Assembly (NCBI RefSeq): GCF_009389715.1
Contig: NW_024067681.1
Coordinates: forward strand, 1,384,001 to 1,448,000
Direction of reading: 5' to 3'
Source: Phoenix dactylifera
Taxonomy: Eukaryota > Streptophyta > Magnoliopsida > Arecales > Arecaceae
DNA: 64,000 bases
This document shows positions 1 through 10,600 of this stretch, piece after piece (within the stretch, counting starts at the first letter, position 1; each line of letters opens with the position of its first letter). Under the pieces are notes generated by a model, which saw only the letters and a list, made by a program, of their open reading frames with translations, had not been told where the DNA came from and searched no databases. A program made the translations under genes and the position numbers.

Positions 1-99
1 ATAATCATGCAGAATATCCATCTCACGGTACCCAATATTTGGCTTTGCTCTGCACTCAGTTCTTCCTTTGGTTCATTAATCTCTAAACAATCAGAAGCG

Positions 100-430
100 T
101 ACAGAGAGAGGATCTCTCTCTATAACACAGAGAGATCCTCTCTCTGTAACAGAGGGAGATCTCGCGGTCACCCGGGGACCGTGAGATCAGTAAGGGGAGG
201 CACCGTGGACCGCGGTACTGCGGTCCACGGTGTCGCGGCTAGAGCATGGACTGCGGCTCTCTCTGTAACAGAGGATCGCGGTCACCCGTGGACCGCGAGA
301 GGGGAGGCATCGTGGACCGCGGTGCTGCGGTCCACGATGTCGCAGCTAGAGCCTGGACCGCGATGCCGCGGTCCTGGTGCTCTTCTTCGCGGTCTACGCT
401 CGAGGAGGACCACAGCGCGCGAGGTCGATG
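100..430. repeat. GC-rich tandem repeat with internal palindromes
   Basis: Two degenerate copies of a unit of about 119 bp lie head to tail. The shared anchor CTCTCTCTGTAAC occurs at 138 and again at 257. Each unit contains a near-perfect inverted repeat, CGTGGACCGC, six bases, then GCGGTCCACG, which could fold into a strong hairpin. The reading frame open through this block encodes a low-complexity Arg/Thr/Gly-rich peptide with no recognisable domain, so I treat it as repeat, not gene. It could be a subterminal repeat block of a DNA transposon, but no terminal repeats are visible in the window. Confidence 0.75.
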
Positions 431-1041
431 ATTAAAAAAAAATAATAGATTGATTTTGGAAGGTACGGAGAAGGAATAAAAATTTTTTTTCTTCTAAAAT
501 GTGGTTCAAGAGATGCATACAAAAATAGAAAAGAAAAATATCTTTTCTACGGAAGGAAGTCTGACGGTTAGGGTTCTTTGTTCCAGTAGATTTTTAGATT
601 TATAAAGGAACAAATTATGTAATTATTATATTTTAATATGGGCATTTTTGTCAAAAATACAGCTTTCCAATAATGCTGAAAACAGGAAAAGCTTCAAATT
701 AAAGCTTCCCCCAAAAGTTGTTTTCAACTTTCCGTAAAAGCTAAAATAGCTTTTCAAAAAATTTATCAAATATTATTTTTTATTTACAAATATTTTTGGG
801 GATCAGAAAGTATTTTTTGACGTTACAAAAGCTTTCCAGTCATTTTCTTCAGTGACTTTCTGAGGTATGGTTCCAATAAATAAATAACAACGAGCCGGCT
901 GCCTCCGCTCCGTCTCGCGTATTCCACGCCTGGCAGAGGCTGGCTTTGGCTCCATAACCCATCTCTGCGCCGACCAATCCTTCTCTCTCTTACCTTTCCT
1001 CCGATTTCCACCCTCCTCGGTCCTCGCTCTCCCTCTCTCTC
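431..1041. other. Upstream region of the UGT gene
   Basis: AT-rich intergenic DNA at 431-880 becomes a pyrimidine-rich CT leader at about 975-1041, directly before the UGT start codon. This fits a 5' UTR. I see no gene here and cannot place a TATA box with confidence. Confidence 0.4.
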
Positions 1042-2517
1042 ATGGCTCAAGAAGAAGGCCCTCTCCGAGTGTACATCCTTCCCTTCATATGCCCCGGCCA
1101 CATGATCCCCCTCCTCGACTTGGCCACCCTCCTGGCCCTCCGCGGCGTCGCCGTCACCATCATCACCACCCCAGCCAACGAGCCCCTTGTCCTCCCCACC
1201 CTCCACCGCTCCGCCTCCCTTCCCCACCCCATCCGTCTCCTCCTCCTCCCCTTCCCCTCCTCCGTCCACCACCTCCTCCCCCAGGACGGCCAAGAAAACC
1301 TCGCCTCCATCTCCTCCTCCAGCTTCCATGGCCTCTATGACGCGACCTTCGCTCTCCACCTCCCCCTTCTTGACCTCCTCCGCCCCAGCCCCCCTGATGC
1401 CCTCATCTCCGACTCCATCTTCTCATGGTCCGCCGATGTTGCCCGAGAACTCGGCATACCTCGCCTCGTCTTCCATGGCCCCGGCCTCTTCGCTCTCACA
1501 GTCCACGACACCATCCACCTCCATTCTCCCCACCTCAGCGTCTCATCCGATTCCGAACCCTTCCTCGTCCCCGGCCTCCCACACCGCGTGGAGCTTACCA
1601 AGTCCGAGCTCCCGGAGCCCTTCCTCGTTCCGCAGTCACTTGACACGAAGAGAGATGCCGAGAAGAACAGCTTCGGCATCATCGTCAACACCTTCTTCGA
1701 TCTCGAGCCAGAATATGCTGAGATCTACATGAAAGAACCGGGCCGAAGAACATGGCTAATCGGCCCGGTGTCCGTCGTTCACAAGGACAAGAACGACCTG
1801 AGCAACCGAGGTCGGGATCCCGACGCGGATCCCGCCCGGTTGCTAAGCTGGCTGGACGCAAAGCCAGCCAGCTCCGTGTTATACGTCTGCTTCGGAAGCC
1901 TCTGCGAGTTTGGTGATGATCAATTGAATGAGATCGGCGCCGGCCTCGAGGCTTCCGGCCACCCATTCATATGGGTGGTGAGGAGGAATCTGGGTGAGAG
2001 CTTCTCACCACGAATTGAAGAGATCAAGAGGAGGGTGGGGATAAGGGGAATAATAGTCCATGGATGGGCTCCGCAGGTGGCGGTACTGGGCCACCCAGCG
2101 GTCGGAGGATTCATGACTCATTGCGGGTGGAACTCGACGCTGGAGGCGGTGTGTGCAGGGGTGGCGATGGTTGCATGGCCGCTGTTCTACGAGCAGTACA
2201 TAAATCAGAGGCTAATCACGGATGTGCTCAAGATCGGGGTGAGGGTGCCGGGGGTGGGAGGGAACATGTTGCTAATGGGATGGAAGAATGATGTAGTGAA
2301 GGCGGAGGAGGTCGCGAGGGCGCTGGAGAGGGTGATGGGGAAAGGGGAGGAGGCGGAGGGGATGCGGAGGAGGGCGAGAGAGTTTGGAAAGAAGGCGAGC
2401 GCGGCGATGGAGGAAGGGGGGTCATCGCATGGGGACTTGGACCGGCTGATAGATGAGCTGATGGCATGCCGGGAGGACAAGGGGAAGAAGCCAGAGGTAG
2501 TCTCTAGTGATGTTTGA
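1042..2517 (+). CDS. UDP-glycosyltransferase, UGT73-like (group D)
   Basis: Family 1 glycosyltransferase of 491 aa, the normal length, encoded by one uninterrupted exon. Such enzymes move a sugar from a UDP-sugar to small acceptors such as hormones, phenylpropanoids, flavonoids or terpenoids in the cytosol. The N-terminal PGHMIP motif supplies the usual catalytic His (H20), and D124 lies where the activating Asp is expected. The C-terminal PSPG box is complete, 44 residues at 342-385, beginning WAPQV, containing HCGWNSTLE and ending in Gln (Q385), which usually goes with UDP-glucose use. The N-terminal HMIPLLDLATLLALRG block, the ITTPANEP stretch and VSSDSEPFLVPGLP resemble the UGT73 group, which includes enzymes annotated as abscisate or scopoletin glucosyltransferases. 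The substrate cannot be read from sequence. The ATG follows a CT-rich leader and gives the expected N-terminus. The 5' half is very C-rich at third positions while the 3' half is G-rich, a composition gradient common in monocot genes. Confidence 0.93.
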   Translation: MAQEEGPLRVYILPFICPGHMIPLLDLATLLALRGVAVTIITTPANEPLVLPTLHRSASLPHPIRLLLLPFPSSVHHLLPQDGQENLASISSSSFHGLYDATFALHLPLLDLLRPSPPDALISDSIFSWSADVARELGIPRLVFHGPGLFALTVHDTIHLHSPHLSVSSDSEPFLVPGLPHRVELTKSELPEPFLVPQSLDTKRDAEKNSFGIIVNTFFDLEPEYAEIYMKEPGRRTWLIGPVSVVHKDKNDLSNRGRDPDADPARLLSWLDAKPASSVLYVCFGSLCEFGDDQLNEIGAGLEASGHPFIWVVRRNLGESFSPRIEEIKRRVGIRGIIVHGWAPQVAVLGHPAVGGFMTHCGWNSTLEAVCAGVAMVAWPLFYEQYINQRLITDVLKIGVRVPGVGGNMLLMGWKNDVVKAEEVARALERVMGKGEEAEGMRRRAREFGKKASAAMEEGGSSHGDLDRLIDELMACREDKGKKPEVVSSDV

Positions 2518-4525
2518 TTGGCGAATCTTTTACAGGTATGATGTTCCTAATTGCAATTCCTCAAAGAGTCCTGAGTTCTTAGTGAACCATAGGTTTTTTG
2601 AAAATAACATAGAGTGCAATGTTATGTACTGTTTTTTCATCAAAAAAAGTTGGAAGTCTTAGGACCCCTAGTTATTGTTGACGGTTCTGTAGTCCATCAT
2701 TCTTATTGGTTATAAGTGACTTTATTTATATGCTAATAAATAATGCTGCTACATTTTGGATGATCTGGTGGCTTGAAATTTGAATAGAAATAACAGGTTG
2801 TGGTAAAAATAAAATGGTGTACTGTTGCCACTGCTTCCAGCTTGTTGATGCACTCCTACAAATTTGTTAGAAATCCACTAATTAACAAAAGGAGATATTG
2901 TTGCAAGCCTGATTTCCTTGCTGATGCGAATTAGGGTTTAGATTGTATTAAAAAAATGATTGATCTTTCTTTACTGACATCGACCGATTAGATCGCACTC
3001 TGACCTCTTTCTTTCATCTATTTGCATGGATCTCAAAATGCCTATTATGCGATCTAACAATTGATGTTGTGAAAAGAAAGATCAGCCAATCTTTGGAAAG
3101 ATACAACTTGAATCTTGAGAATCATGATCTATCATATTTTTTTAAAAAAATCCTGCCAGACTGTGTGATAATAATTTAATATTAGTTTTTAAGATAATCA
3201 TCATAAAAAATTCCTTTTGGTATGGTTTATTTTAATGCTACGGCAGACAGGACATGTAGCACGTGCTATTAATCAAGTGAGAATCATTTAATATTGTAGC
3301 TCGTGGAAAAAAAATTAAAAGATAATATGGAAAACGTTTAGACGAGATCCAACCACAAACAGCATCATTCTTTGTCAACGGTAGAGGATTAAGGTGAGAA
3401 ACAAATACGTCCCACTCATCTCCCCTTTCCCTTCCTGTTCCTCTTTCATCTTGTCGGCTGCACCAACATGATAGTATTACGCGTTACTCCACTCTTTGGA
3501 TCTTGTTCTACTATGGGATCATTATGAATCTTATAGATAATCCTTGTAGATTTTCTTGCATGCATCAAACACATATCTATAACACCTATTGAGCTATGCA
3601 TAGTTGTTTACACCACATCTAGATTGATGAAGTGATCTATAGACTAATCAGCAACAGGATTCGGAAGCTCATTCAGTCGCAACAGTAAACCTTCAAAAAG
3701 AATATTTACAGACTAAAGTACTAGGCCAATAAGCTAAAGTTACACTTAGACAGTAGGCCAAGTTGTACATAGCAAGGTGACATATATGGCTAACAAGCTA
3801 ACTACTACTGAAAGAATGCCAATCTCTGACCAAATATCAAAGAAGCGGGCCGAAACACTAAGGATCGAATGCAGGCCGTTAAATAAAGGGCGCCTGCTAA
3901 AATAACAAGGGATGTAGGCAAATGCTCCAAGAGTGTAGCCTGAAACACCAAGAAATATAATTGATACACCAAAGATACAAGCCAATATAGCAATGGTACA
4001 GATTGAAATACCAAAGGTGCAGGTGAAAATACCAAGAGTGCATGCAGAAGCATCAGGGTATAGATCAAGTAACTAGAGTATGAAATGAGAGAAAAGAGAA
4101 CTATTGGCCTAGAAAGAAACCTTCAATGGAATGATCTCGTGGGGGTTGGAGAGTTAACAGGAGTATGAACCTTTAACTGTTAATTGGCTAGTTAACAGTT
4201 ACCATTATTAAGAATATGGAGAAATGATAGCACACCCACAATATAGGAGTAGTGGAATGGAGGTAATTATCATGCATCACGATAATGCTCCAAGTGGCAC
4301 AAATCAACAAGAACAAGTATTAATAATGCGTATTGGCACCTATTTTACGATTATAAAGAATGTGGGGAAAGTGGGAGCACTGCCCAAAATATAAAAAAGA
4401 AAGGATGGTAATTGCCATGCATTATACTAGTGGCTCATGCATTTTATGATCACAGTGAACGCTGTACATGCGCGGGCCCATTGACGTGCCAATCATTGCA
4501 TGGGCGTTTGCGCATGGGCAAATGG
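2518..4525. other. Intergenic, no gene seen
   Basis: AT-rich DNA after the UGT stop, presumably holding its 3' UTR in the first 200-300 bp. At about 3940-4060 short related phrases recur (AATACCAAAGGTGCAG, AATACCAAGAGTGCATG and similar), a degenerate minisatellite. The open minus-strand frames over it are Leu-rich low complexity, and I do not call them genes. Confidence 0.5.
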
Positions 4526-5204
4526 TGTTGGAAAAATTTAAATGCACACCGGCCCGAGATTCGGCCGCATGCATGTTTGAATTTTGTAAAACGCCCATTA
4601 GGACGTTCGCGAAATCATCTTGGGCGCATACGCAAAAAGATAAAAAAAAACTTCTCTAAACATCTCTATAAATATTTCTCTATAAAAATTTAAAAAAATA
4701 CCAAAAAAATTTTGAAAAAAAGTTTTCCTCTTAGCCACTTCTGATTTTTATTTTACAATTCTATTTAGTTTATTTTATTCTTTTTATTTCGTTCTTCGCT
4801 GGATCTGCAAGTCCGATCGAATTCGATTTAGCTTCTTCCGAGACATACCGAAAAAGAAATTTAGGGTCGTCGTATCTTTAAAAAGGATTGTCGCGAGATC
4901 CGTATGTGAAGGTAAACACTTCTTTAGGATAGTGTCTACGCGTTTCGACCTGCCTTCAATCGGACTATGTCCTCTTACTTTTGTTTTAAATTTAATATTA
5001 GTGGATCTGGAGGATTTGCAATTTTATGATTTGAATTGATTAAATGAACAGATTTATTTTGTGCTAGAATATTTTTTTTGTGATAAAATAGATTCATTTT
5101 GATACCGAATATAATATATATATATATATTATTATTTTTTCAAGAATTTCTATTAATTGCAATTATTAGATTTATTTGCTTAGTTAGGGAATATATTGCC
5201 AACA
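4526..5204 (+). repeat. 5' LTR of the short LTR element
   Basis: 679 bp, beginning TGTTGG and ending CCAACA. It matches 6249-7062. It contains a TATA-like CTATAAATATTT near 4667. Confidence 0.7.
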
Positions 5205-5394
5205 ATCCAAAGAAGTATTTATTTATTTTTTTATTAGTAATATATAATTCAGTAAATTATTCTAAAAAGATAATAATTTGTTTAACCTCCAAGAGGTTTA
5301 TCATACCTCCATTTGGACTCCTTAAGGAGTAATTTCTAGATCCCATTCAAATGAAAAATTTGGAAATTGGTTAATGTATAATAATTAATTCATT

Positions 5395-5690
5395 GAATTG
5401 ACTTATTAGATTTCAATCAATTATTTTAATAAGATAATAAATCATATAATTTATTGAATTGACATTTTAGATCTTAACTACAATAATTGATTTGCTACCA
5501 TAAAATTAGTAATCAATTATTCTAATAAGGTAATAAATCATATAATTCATTGAATTGATAATTTAGATCTCAATTACAATAATTGATTTGCTACCATAAA
5601 ATTAGTAATCAATTATTCTAATAGCATAATAAATTTTATAAGTCATTAAATTGATATTTTAGATTTCAATTACAATAATTGATTTTGTCA
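5395..5690 (+). repeat. 96-bp tandem repeat inside the LTR element
   Basis: Units begin GAATTGACATTTTAGATC at 5456, GAATTGATAATTTAGATC at 5552 and AAATTGATATTTTAGATT at 5648, a spacing of exactly 96 bp. A shortened related unit precedes them at 5395. The unit contains AATAATTGATTTGCTACC. No coding potential. Confidence 0.8.
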
Positions 5691-6248
5691 GGATCAAGCG
5701 CTACCATTACACCAAAACTCGCAGGTGTTAGTGAAGGCGCCAAGAGGCAGGAGTTTCCTTGCTAGCTTATTAGAATAACTCTTAATGAGTTATAAAATAT
5801 CAATTTAATGACTTATAAGATTAATCTGGACTTATAGAATCGGTAGGATGAGTTTGTTTGTATAATTCTTAATGAGTCCGAGACTCAAGAGGCAAGAGAT
5901 TCTTTGCTAGTTTCCTTTTTAGGACTTACCTATATGTGCAGTCATGAGGCCGCGATTATGAAAAATGGGCGATTTTCTAAAAAGTACGTGACAGATATCT
6001 GCGCATGGCCATATTAACGCAACCCGCTTAGAACCCAGATCGGGCTATATTATGTATGTGTGCTGTTGATTTAATCTGAGCCATAGACCGAGGTTTAAGG
6101 TTAAGACCACCTTGGCTTCACATATGTAATCAATTGTTACTAAGTAAAGGTTCAAACCGAAAGGTACCTACACCTATTACATAATATAAGATATCCAGCA
6201 TTTTGTTTTAATTTTAAAATTATTTAAAAATTAATTTTTGTGGGAGAT

Positions 6249-7062
<814 letters not shown>

Positions 7063-7125
7063 AATAGTGCATGTGTAATTGGCGTGGCAACACACCAAGC
7101 ACAGCGCATGAGATTAAGTTGAGCT

Positions 7126-7350
7126 TTAGGGATTTAAACACAGCAAAGGTGTGGTAACAGGCATCCCTAACCAAAGCATCAACTCTCTACAAAGCCTCTC
7201 TCTAATCTTCTTGAAGAGCCTCCTGACCGCTATTACATCTTTCTCATCAGATACCAATGATAGCCCAGCATGCAGTTTGAAGCCAAAAGCATCTATTCCA
7301 TCATAAGAGAAATCACAGAATCCTTTCATTGAAAAGACTTGTCGCGCTCT
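7126..7350 (-). other. Unrecognised open stretch, possibly an exon or gene relic
   Basis: The minus strand is open over about 75 codons with a protein-like composition, including KGFCDFSYDGIDAFGFKLHA and a charged KKIRERLCREL end. I do not recognise the family. It starts right after the LTR element. No start codon with good context or neighbouring exon could be tied to it. It may be an orphan exon, a pseudogene fragment or chance. Confidence 0.2.
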
Positions 7351-7374
7351 CGAAACTCGACAAACGCTGCACAC

Positions 7375-8776
7375 CTGTACGGCAGACTATACAAATATTC
7401 AAGGCTACAGATCATATCAAAGTAATAACAAATTTATTTAATCAATAATTTATTTAATTTATACTGACAATAATTACAATGCAACATATGCTAATATAAA
7501 TGTTAATAACTGCAAGAATTTTCGGAATCTAGCGCATCCTCTAAGTCCCAAGCGATCATATATCTATGCATCTGAATGTAAAAACAGAGACATATAGTAA
7601 TGAGCTATATTAACCCAGTAAGCAGCATAATACCCCAGAGTGGGGTCAAAGCATGCTAGATATTTAATTAAAACATAAAATAATGACTGAAAAATAAATC
7701 ATCAATAAATATTTTTTAAAAAATATATTATTATTTTCATAAAAAAAACTTTGATACCAGAATCCCAACATCAATAGGTTATAGCCACGTAAGCCAGTGG
7801 CATGGGTTGCATAAAGCGCCAAAAACTACTATTATTAACCATCGGTGGCAATGGTATCCAAATAACACTATTCTAATCACCAATAGTACGGTGTTGAAAC
7901 TAGTTTCTCATAGATTATAAGTCGATAAGGCCAACAAATAATCTTCATTGGCGGTGAGCTTCTTTTCATCACAATATTTCTGTTAATTTTTTCTATTATT
8001 TATTAAATTCCACCGCATACCATGGGTTACTTGATGGTAAACGATACAGGTGTGATTGCTGGCCCACCCAATTACAATATGTTGAGATAACTAGAACACC
8101 ACTGCCCTTGCGTCAATTTGGATCCTAGGCAATTATCTTCAGGTCATATGCTCGTGATAAACCCGAATAATTAACCACCCAACTATATTAATTAGAGTCT
8201 TCTGAGCCTATTCTTTCTATTAAAACACAAAAATTTAGCAACCCAACCTCTCAAATCACAGTAGAGTTCCGTAATTTTTTTTATTTGAAAGAAAAGATAA
8301 GTTCCTTAACAAAATAAAATATGAAAATATGGCGGAAGATTGCCGTTTATCCTTTCCATACATCTTTGGAACAGTAAGAGCGAGGACAATCTTATGGAAA
8401 AAGTGAATAATAAATAAATAAATAAATAAATAATAAGCATTCAATATTGAAGAGAACAGGGAGTGACCGTTTTTGGTTTCTTTAAATATATATACTTGTA
8501 TAAATATATACCTACATATGATTATGTATATAAGCAACTGCATGCACATGTGTGCATTACAGTTTCCTCCATGAAAATTGATTTGGCACGTAGTTTGTGA
8601 ATGGTTTTATTCAAGGTAGCATTTAAGAAAAGTTGTCTTGTAATATCATTGTTAAAGATTATTTGGTATATTTGTTAATTATATTCACAATGAAGTTAAC
8701 ATACTTCTTCTATGAACTAGTGAAATGTACATGTCCAAATAATCCATTCATTACAAGTCTTCTTGAATCAATCAAA
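7375..8776. other. Intergenic, no gene seen
   Basis: AT-rich DNA with no supported gene. It contains a short AATA microsatellite at about 8406-8436 and scattered TATA runs near 8490-8530. Confidence 0.45.
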
Positions 8777-9681
8777 TGTTGAGAAATCATTTTTGCGGGG
8801 AAAACCCAAGTCATGCCTCCTCAGAGGCGCTCGACCAAAGAGCGCCGACCAGAGAGGCGCTCGACCAAGAAGCGCCGACCAAGAGAAGCAACCCCGCCAC
8901 AGGACACTCCGCTAAGCAACCGGCTCGGCTCGGCACCCGTGCCGGGCCCGTGCCTTAGCCAAATATCCAATCTCCACCTAATCCTCTAAAGGATCTGATA
9001 ACTAAATACATGACTCCACTGCAATCTGCCACCATCCCTAAGTCATCAAGGCACGTGATCTCCGCAGGCATTCGGCACGCCCTATCATTAATGCATGAGA
9101 CCCCCTCAGGCCTCCGATGCACTCGGTCATTAAATGAACACGGCTCAAGATGATCTCCGGATCACTGAACCATCAAAGCGTATGGCTCTTCCTGACCACC
9201 GGTTCACTCAGCAATCAATGCACTTGCCATCTACGAACCCCAGGCCCACCACGGCCGACGGTTCAACCACCCCAACGGGTCCGATCAACCGTGACAACTC
9301 CCTGACTCCGGCCTGATCCGGCCTTATTCTCCACAACGCCATTAATGAGCGTGATCGTGCCCAATTATCACAAAAGAAGACAAATTCCCCTGTCACCTCC
9401 CAGGTAACATAATATCTTCCTATAAAAGAGAACCTGGGGGAAAAGGAAAACAGTCAAACAGAGACACAAAAAAGCAAAACATTCTCCTTCTTTACCCTCC
9501 ACATATTAGCCCCCTCTGACTTAAGCTTCGGAGGGCCGGCGCCGGAAAGCCCGGCCACCGGCTTTCTTGCAGGATTCTCCAGGAGGACGCCACCAGTCGA
9601 CGCACCGCCACCTACTGTCCCGGCAGCGGAGCTCCTCCCTTCTCAGTTCGCGGCAGCCCCCGGGTCCAATTTCCAGCAACA
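8777..9681 (+). mobile_element. Probable solo LTR of a gypsy-type element
   Basis: GC-richer block from TGTTGAGAAATC at 8777 to CCAGCAACA at 9681, so TG...CA bounded. It has a TATA box (CTATAAAAGAG near 9420) followed by a leader and the phrase CTGACTTAAGCTTCGGAGGGCC (about 9517-9538). The same TATA-plus-phrase arrangement recurs at 60609-60690, which supports one LTR family. Near its start a short GCGCTCGACCAA / GCGCCGACCA phrase is repeated. No internal domain follows and no clear target duplication was found. Confidence 0.55.
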
Positions 9682-10600
9682 ATCATAAATATGGATTTTG
9701 ATTGGATTGATATTTTTTATAAACGTTTTGCACTGGGAGAAAAACATGGAATTAGTTATCGTCGTTATTTTTCACTCGGTCTGCATGCTTTCTTTCAATA
9801 GTCTATATCCAATCCAGAGATGTGATCGAGTATTGATTGAACTAGTGTTTTATTCTTCAGATACAAGTTAGAGGAAAAGCATGCAGCTGCCATCAAAAGC
9901 TAAAGCTGGAAAGGGTTGTAAAACGATGACCCAACTTTTCTGTGAGACATCAGTAACGACGAATAGCACTTTTCGCTTGTCCGCAACCGGCTTGACGTAA
10001 AATATCAATCCAAATGAGCCTAAAAGTATCCCAATTTTCTTTTGTCAGCCCTTTCTGGCTAAGCACCATCTTTGACACAGTCTTTGCACCATCTTGATAA
10101 CGTATAAGTTTGATTTCACTGTTGACATGACATTCTGCAAACAACTTTCTAGATTTCCATATTCATAGAATATATTAGGATAATTATGGATTATTTAGAT
10201 TTTGTTTAGCATCGTTTTCAATTTTTTAAAAAAGAAAATTAGAAACAAATAATTTATTTGTATTTTTTTTCAAGATATCAAGTTTGATGTCACTTTTTTC
10301 TTCTCCTCCCCCACCTTCTCCTCCTTCTCCACCCCTCAGCCTCATCAATTGGAAGATAGAGATATGCTAAGTCTCATGCTCCTGCACTCTCAAGTCGAAG
10401 TCCAACAAATTTATGGCATGGAGACGGAACCCGACATTGCCCAATGCCGTTAAAGTCCCACCAGTGTATTGAAGGGGGAGCGGTTGCCCATGGAGGCGCT
10501 GCGGTGGTGACAGATCTAAGGCTCGAAGCATCGAGAGAGGAGACAAAAGGAGAGGAGACAAGAAGGGGAAGATAAGAAAAGACCCACTTTTAAAAAAAAG
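9682..10600. other. Intergenic, no gene seen
   Basis: No supported gene. A minus-strand frame at 9950-10144 (64 codons, containing KGLTKENWDTFRLIWIDIL) is open but matches nothing I recognise. A pyrimidine-rich tract lies at 10290-10330. Confidence 0.4.

Noticed and set aside
1187-1732. 181-codon Ser/Pro-rich frame inside the UGT gene
   Set aside because: Frame-shifted shadow of the C-rich UGT coding region; the UGT frame holds all motifs.
3746-4068. Two Leu-rich minus-strand frames suggestive of membrane proteins
   Set aside because: They arise from a degenerate short repeat with phrases such as AATACCAAAGGTGCAG and show no family resemblance.
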